Shown: piece after piece, positions 13,958 through 16,868 of the stretch
Layout: each line of letters opens with the position of its first letter
Position numbering within the stretch: position 1 is the first letter of the stretch
Source of the DNA: Gemmatimonadales bacterium UBA2960
GTDB taxonomy: Bacteria > Gemmatimonadota > Gemmatimonadetes > Longimicrobiales > Gaopeijiaceae
NCBI GenBank assembly: GCA_002348465.1
Contig: DEBI01000028.1
Span: 10,434-27,301 of the forward strand
Reading direction: 5' to 3'
Length of the DNA: 16,868 nucleotides
Translations under genes and position numbers: made by a program
The notes under the pieces: generated by a model
The model's input: only the letters and a program-made list of their open reading frames with translations
The model's database searches: none
Told to the model about the DNA's origin: nothing

Positions 13958-14478
13958 TGACGATTACAGTAAGGAGTCAGGGCTTCATAACCGGCTTTGT
14001 TATGCTGCTTTTAGCCTTTCCGATGTATGCAGATGCCCAGATCCGGGGCGATAGAAATCAAGATAGAGAACAGATGGAGCAGCGTTTCCGTCGCCAGATG
14101 GCGCGTACGATTCAGCAGCGTCTGGAACTCGACGATGTTCAGGTTGAGTCTTTACTCGGAGTTATTCGTAGCCATCAGGAAGATCGCAGGCGACTCGGGC
14201 AAGCTGATATGGCGGTTCGGCGTCGGGTGGAGGCGCTGATGCTCGAAGGTGCTACTGACGAAGCCGAAGCCGAGCAGCTCCTTGTACGGATGAGGAGATT
14301 ACGAACGGAGGAGGCCCGTCTTTTTGCTCAGGAGCAGGAGGAGCTGCTCGAGTTCCTTACGGCAGTGCAGGTTCTTAAGCTTCAATCAATTCGGGATGAC
14401 ATGGGGAGGAGAATTCAAAGGCTCCGGGGAAGAGATGGGTCAGGGCCGCGGTCTCCCCGAGGAAACGGGTATATTTAA
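13957..14478 (+). CDS. Secreted LTxxQ (Spy/CpxP-like) helical protein
   Basis: The 173-residue protein starts with a signal peptide: hydrophobic ITGFVMLLLAFPMY and a cleavage site after Ala27 (ADA, then QIRG). The mature part is almost entirely charged helix, rich in Arg, Glu and Gln, with LELDDVQ at 56-62 and a true LTxxQ motif, LTAVQ, at 134-138. This two-motif helical pattern is that of Spy, CpxP, ZraP and CnrX periplasmic chaperones or metal sensors. I chose the ATG at 13957, seven bases after AAGGAG (13944-13949); a GTG at 13954 is possible but less well spaced. It overlaps the anti-sigma stop by one base, so it probably belongs to that regulatory operon. The ligand is unknown. Confidence 0.82.
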   Translation: MTITVRSQGFITGFVMLLLAFPMYADAQIRGDRNQDREQMEQRFRRQMARTIQQRLELDDVQVESLLGVIRSHQEDRRRLGQADMAVRRRVEALMLEGATDEAEAEQLLVRMRRLRTEEARLFAQEQEELLEFLTAVQVLKLQSIRDDMGRRIQRLRGRDGSGPRSPRGNGYI

Positions 14479-14506
14479 GGACAGCATTAGCTCTCAGTCC
14501 GGATAT

Positions 14507-14552
14507 TCAACGCAGCGGAACGTTGACGTGCTCTTGGGGGTCGGTCTATCTG
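14507..14552 (+). promoter_or_regulatory. Candidate moaD promoter overlapped by a small inverted repeat
   Basis: The 147-base gap before moaD holds TTGACG (14523-14528) and, 18 bases on, TATCTG (14547-14552), a plausible but imperfect pair. The -35 lies in the right arm of an inverted repeat, TCAACG (14507-14512) with CGTTGA (14521-14526), loop of eight. A TATACT at 14572-14577 and TATAAC at 14604-14609 also resemble -10 boxes but lack good -35 partners. I could not recognise a molybdenum-cofactor riboswitch here. Confidence 0.25.
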
Positions 14553-14625
14553 TATTAGCCCGAAGCTGCTTTATACTCCGGGTTCAGCGGACCCTACGCC
14601 GACTATAACAAGATTTCAGCGAAAC

Positions 14626-14877
14626 GTGTCAATCTCCGTCAACACAGTTTTCTTCGCCTTATACCGTGACTTGGTAGGTGCATCCACACTCGCGGTAGAG
14701 CTCCCTTCGGGTGCCACTGTTGCAGATCTGGTTGAGGAGCTCCGAGGACGTGGCGCACCGTTCGATTCTCTTCCCACCGAGCCTGCTGTGGCAGTCAATC
14801 AGACCTATGCAATGCTCGATGAGACGCTGGGGTCAGGTGACGAGGTTGCATTTATCCCACCGGTGGCTGGGGGCTGA
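14626..14877 (+). CDS. moaD: MoaD, molybdopterin synthase sulfur carrier subunit
   Basis: MoaD is the ubiquitin-like carrier whose C-terminal thiocarboxylate gives sulfur to precursor Z (cyclic pyranopterin monophosphate). The 83 residues match the family. The beta-grasp pattern is seen in VFFALYRDLVGAS, LPSGATVADLVEELR and VAVNQTYAMLDETL. The protein ends AFIPPVAGG, the diagnostic Gly-Gly that is adenylated and thiolated. The start is GTG at 14626 with little upstream Shine-Dalgarno. moaE begins three bases after the stop; MoaD and MoaE form the heterotetrameric synthase. Confidence 0.94.
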   Translation: MSISVNTVFFALYRDLVGASTLAVELPSGATVADLVEELRGRGAPFDSLPTEPAVAVNQTYAMLDETLGSGDEVAFIPPVAGG

Positions 14878-14880
14878 GCC

Positions 14881-15354
14881 GTGGCGGACCGATCTAGTAT
14901 TATCCACTGTCACGTAGGACCGGAAGAAATCGACTCTACCAAGCTTTTATCTCGGGTTGGGTCGGACGAGGACGGAGCGGCCATTCTCTTCATTGGAGTT
15001 GTCCGCAATCACGCTGATGGACGTCCAGTCTCCGGAATGCGTTATGACTCCTATGTTGAGATGTCACAACACGAGCTTAAGTCGATCGCTGCCGAGGCGG
15101 CCGAGAGGCTTGGGACTGATAGATTGGCGGTGGAACACCGAACAGGTGAATTGCAGATCGGTGAGATCTCCGTTGCGATTGCTGTCTCAAGTCCACACCG
15201 AGCTGAGTCGTTTGATGCGACCCGTTACATCATTGAAGAGATCAAAAAGAGACTCCCCGTGTGGAAGAAAGAATATTACGAGGACGGGACAGATTCTTGG
15301 GTGGAAGGGACGTTGCCACCGGGGACGGGCGCACGATTCAAGGGAAGTCCATGA
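14881..15354 (+). CDS. moaE: MoaE, molybdopterin synthase catalytic subunit
   Basis: MoaE inserts the dithiolene sulfurs, delivered by MoaD, into precursor Z to give molybdopterin. It has 157 residues, with family marks ILFIGVVRNHADGRPVSGM, YDSYVEMS, EHRTGELQIGEISVAIAV, SPHRAESFDATRYIIEEIK and RLPVWKKEYYEDG. Lys122 and Lys129 line up with the active-site lysines 119 and 126 of E. coli MoaE. GTG at 14881 follows a G-rich stretch at the end of moaD. The end overlaps moaA by four bases (ATGA), making moaD-moaE-moaA one translation-coupled unit. Confidence 0.95.
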   Translation: MADRSSIIHCHVGPEEIDSTKLLSRVGSDEDGAAILFIGVVRNHADGRPVSGMRYDSYVEMSQHELKSIAAEAAERLGTDRLAVEHRTGELQIGEISVAIAVSSPHRAESFDATRYIIEEIKKRLPVWKKEYYEDGTDSWVEGTLPPGTGARFKGSP

Positions 15355-16346
15355 CTGATAATGCCATGATCGATCAGTTCGGACGACGTGTGGAATACTT
15401 GCGCATATCAGTCACAGACAAGTGCAACCTCCGTTGTGTTTACTGCATGCCGATGGAGGGCTTGCCTTGGCTGAAACGTGAAGAACTGCTCACCTATGAG
15501 GAGATCGCGCAAATAGTTCGCACGATGACTGGTATGGGGCTGCGTCGGGTGAGGATTACCGGGGGTGAACCTTTGGTCCGAAGAGACCTTCCCGATCTTG
15601 TTCGTATGATCTCAGAAGTCCCTGAAATCGAGGACCTTTCTCTTTCGACGAACGCAGTTCTTTTAGCCGAGCAGGCCGACGCTCTCCGTAACGCGGGGGT
15701 CCAGCGTCTGAATGTATCGCTGGATTCTCTCCGCCCAGACAGAGTGGATTCGATATCACGGCGACCAGGATCTTATCCCAAGATTATGGAGGGCCTAGAT
15801 GCAGCAGAAGCTGCAGGCTTTGCTCCGATTAAGATCAATGTAGTTCTGGTCAGAGGTCAAAATGACGATGAAATAGAGGATTTCGCAGAGATTACTCGAG
15901 AACGTCCGTGGCATGTTCGATTCATAGAGATGATGCCTACTGGAGCGAATCTTGATTTAAGCGCGAACCAGTTCATTTCGTGTACAGAGGCTTTGCGTCG
16001 TATTGAGAGTATCGAAGCTATTGAGCCGGTGCAGGGGCCGTTCGGAAATGGTCCAGCCCGGTATTACCAGTTCAAGGGTGCACCTGGTACCATCGGTGTG
16101 ATTACTCCCATGAGTCACAATTATTGTGATCGGTGTAATCGGATGAGACTGACAGCGGACGGCCAACTGCGCCCGTGTCTCTTTGGCGCTATTCAGACAA
16201 ACCTGAGAGCCCCTCTCCGTGCTGGAGAAGATTTAGTGCCGTACATCCAAGAAACACTCGAGATCAAGCCGCAGCGTCATCAGCTAATCCAAGGAAGTGA
16301 CTTGGGTTCCGGAGGACTGATCGCTCTTTCTCAGACGGGTGGATGA
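15351..16346 (+). CDS. moaA: MoaA, GTP 3',8-cyclase (radical SAM)
   Basis: MoaA uses S-adenosylmethionine and two 4Fe-4S clusters to cyclise GTP in the first step of molybdenum-cofactor synthesis. From the ATG at 15351 it has 331 residues, the usual length. The frame is open 30 codons further upstream, but that part overlaps moaE and is not family-like. The radical SAM motif CNLRCVYC gives Cys25, Cys29 and Cys32. TGGEPLVRRDL and NVSLDSL are SAM-domain signatures. The C-terminal cluster is CDRCNRMRLTADGQLRPC (C-x2-C-x13-C). The protein ends SQTGG, the conserved Gly-Gly tail needed for activity. Its partner MoaC, which completes precursor Z, is not in the window. Confidence 0.97.
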   Translation: MTDNAMIDQFGRRVEYLRISVTDKCNLRCVYCMPMEGLPWLKREELLTYEEIAQIVRTMTGMGLRRVRITGGEPLVRRDLPDLVRMISEVPEIEDLSLSTNAVLLAEQADALRNAGVQRLNVSLDSLRPDRVDSISRRPGSYPKIMEGLDAAEAAGFAPIKINVVLVRGQNDDEIEDFAEITRERPWHVRFIEMMPTGANLDLSANQFISCTEALRRIESIEAIEPVQGPFGNGPARYYQFKGAPGTIGVITPMSHNYCDRCNRMRLTADGQLRPCLFGAIQTNLRAPLRAGEDLVPYIQETLEIKPQRHQLIQGSDLGSGGLIALSQTGG

Positions 16347-16409
16347 ACGGTTTGGGCTTATAGATCTGGGTGTTTTTGGATCATAAAGCCAGTGCAGGGG
16401 GTTACTGGG

Positions 16410-16437
16410 TAGACCTGTATCAGAGCCTAGTTATAAT
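16410..16437 (+). promoter_or_regulatory. Candidate sigma-70-type promoter for mdh
   Basis: A perfect TATAAT (16432-16437) has TAGACC (16410-16415, four of six matches) 16 bases upstream. It lies in the 196-base gap between moaA and mdh, giving a leader of about 100 bases. This is the best -10 hexamer I saw in the window. The same gap also holds an interrupted inverted repeat (GGCTT at 16355 with AAGCC at 16386) too weak to call a terminator. Confidence 0.5.
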
Positions 16438-16542
16438 CCTGCGTGCCTTCCTTCCGGAACACTATCGATCCAAGAGGTCGTGCGCGCTGAAAGTACCCTA
16501 CCCTCAACTCGAAACACTCTGCCGCGGAGCGGACTTTTTCTC

Positions 16543-16868
16543 ATGAGCGCAAAGAAGATCACCGTTGTTGGAGCCGGACACGTCGGTGCGACGTGTTCGC
16601 AGCTTCTCTCCCAAAAAGAACTTGCCAAGGATGTCGTCCTCGTTGACATCGCAGACGGTATTCCACAAGGCAAGGGACTCGATCAGTGGGAGAGTGCCCC
16701 CATTGAGGGTTTTGATTCTCGGGTCTTTGGGGCCAGCGACTATGAATCCTCGGTGGACTCGGACATTTTCATCGTTACGGCTGGTATCGCACGTAAGCCG
16801 GGGATGAGTCGTGATGACCTGCTGAAGACGAACGCTAATGTTATCCGTTCAGTCTCTCGGGAAATTGC
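16543..16868 (+). CDS. mdh: Malate dehydrogenase, LDH-like type (3' end outside window)
   Basis: The enzyme oxidises malate to oxaloacetate with NAD in the TCA cycle. The first 108 residues are visible and open to the window edge. The Rossmann start ITVVGAGHVGAT has the G-x-G-x2-G motif at 10-15, and Asp35 in VLVDI indicates NAD. ITVV to SDIFIVTAGIARKPGMSRDDL is strongly family-like. Arg84 in ARKPGMSR occupies the place that is Gln in lactate dehydrogenases, the residue that decides malate over lactate, and Arg90 is the second substrate arginine. GGAG lies at 16526-16529, 13 bases before the ATG, with no better start near. It appears to have its own promoter rather than being joined to moaA. 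Confidence 0.93.
   Translation, partial: MSAKKITVVGAGHVGATCSQLLSQKELAKDVVLVDIADGIPQGKGLDQWESAPIEGFDSRVFGASDYESSVDSDIFIVTAGIARKPGMSRDDLLKTNANVIRSVSREI

Noticed and set aside
14324..14608. A 94-codon frame running from the LTxxQ gene into the moaD leader
   Set aside because: It is an out-of-frame shadow with no ribosome site or recognisable features.
14479..14625. Molybdenum-cofactor riboswitch upstream of moaD
   Set aside because: Only a six-base hairpin and scattered -10-like boxes are visible; I could not match the conserved core of the known motif. A covariance-model search would settle it.
15261..15350. Longer N-terminus for MoaA
   Set aside because: It overlaps moaE, and the ATG at 15351 with an ATGA overlap gives the family length.
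16355..16390. Terminator hairpin after moaA
   Set aside because: The arms GGCTT..GATC and GATC..AAGCC pair with a three-base internal mismatch, and the T run is in the loop rather than after the stem.

Overview
The window reads as an ordinary chromosomal stretch of a free-living Gram-negative bacterium. It holds about 21 densely packed protein genes, all on the + strand except one RNase H gene. A protein with a signal peptide sits beside an ECF sigma / zinc-finger anti-sigma pair. Base composition is balanced by eye and does not change along the window. Gene order and protein flavour would fit Gemmatimonadota or a related phylum, but that assignment is inference. I saw no tRNA, rRNA, CRISPR array, insertion sequence, prophage or sign of recent transfer.

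Layout. Positions 1-2597: ispD (5' end cut off), a Sua5/TsaC-type tRNA-modification gene, a YwlE-like low-molecular-weight phosphatase and aroE, abutting or overlapping by a few bases. Positions 2840-6246: gap, pgk, tpiA and secG, the central three-carbon glycolytic block followed by a translocon subunit. Positions 6339-9818: E1 alpha, E1 beta and E2 of a 2-oxo acid (probably pyruvate) dehydrogenase. Then lipB (9891-10571), whose product starts lipoylation of the E2 lipoyl domain. The glycolytic genes, the dehydrogenase and mdh at the right edge together cover lower glycolysis, entry to the TCA cycle and one TCA step. Lipoamide dehydrogenase (E3) is not here.

Positions 10617-11189 (minus strand): a variant RNase H. 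Divergent from it is carA (11312-12424), which appears to start at CTG behind a perfect Shine-Dalgarno. An HU/IHF-type gene follows (12569-12868). Positions 12936-14478: an overlapping trio of ECF sigma factor, ZAS-type anti-sigma factor and secreted LTxxQ (Spy/CpxP-like) protein, probably an envelope-stress or metal-sensing module. Positions 14626-16346: moaD-moaE-moaA for molybdopterin synthesis. The window ends inside mdh.

Most worth a second look: the RNase H lacking its canonical catalytic glutamate, the CTG start of carA, the sigma/anti-sigma/LTxxQ trio, and the arginine-phosphatase signature in the YwlE-like protein. I found no clear evidence of a wholly new multi-gene system. All non-coding gaps are shorter than 300 bases; the longest (2598-2839) holds a perfect inverted repeat close to gap.
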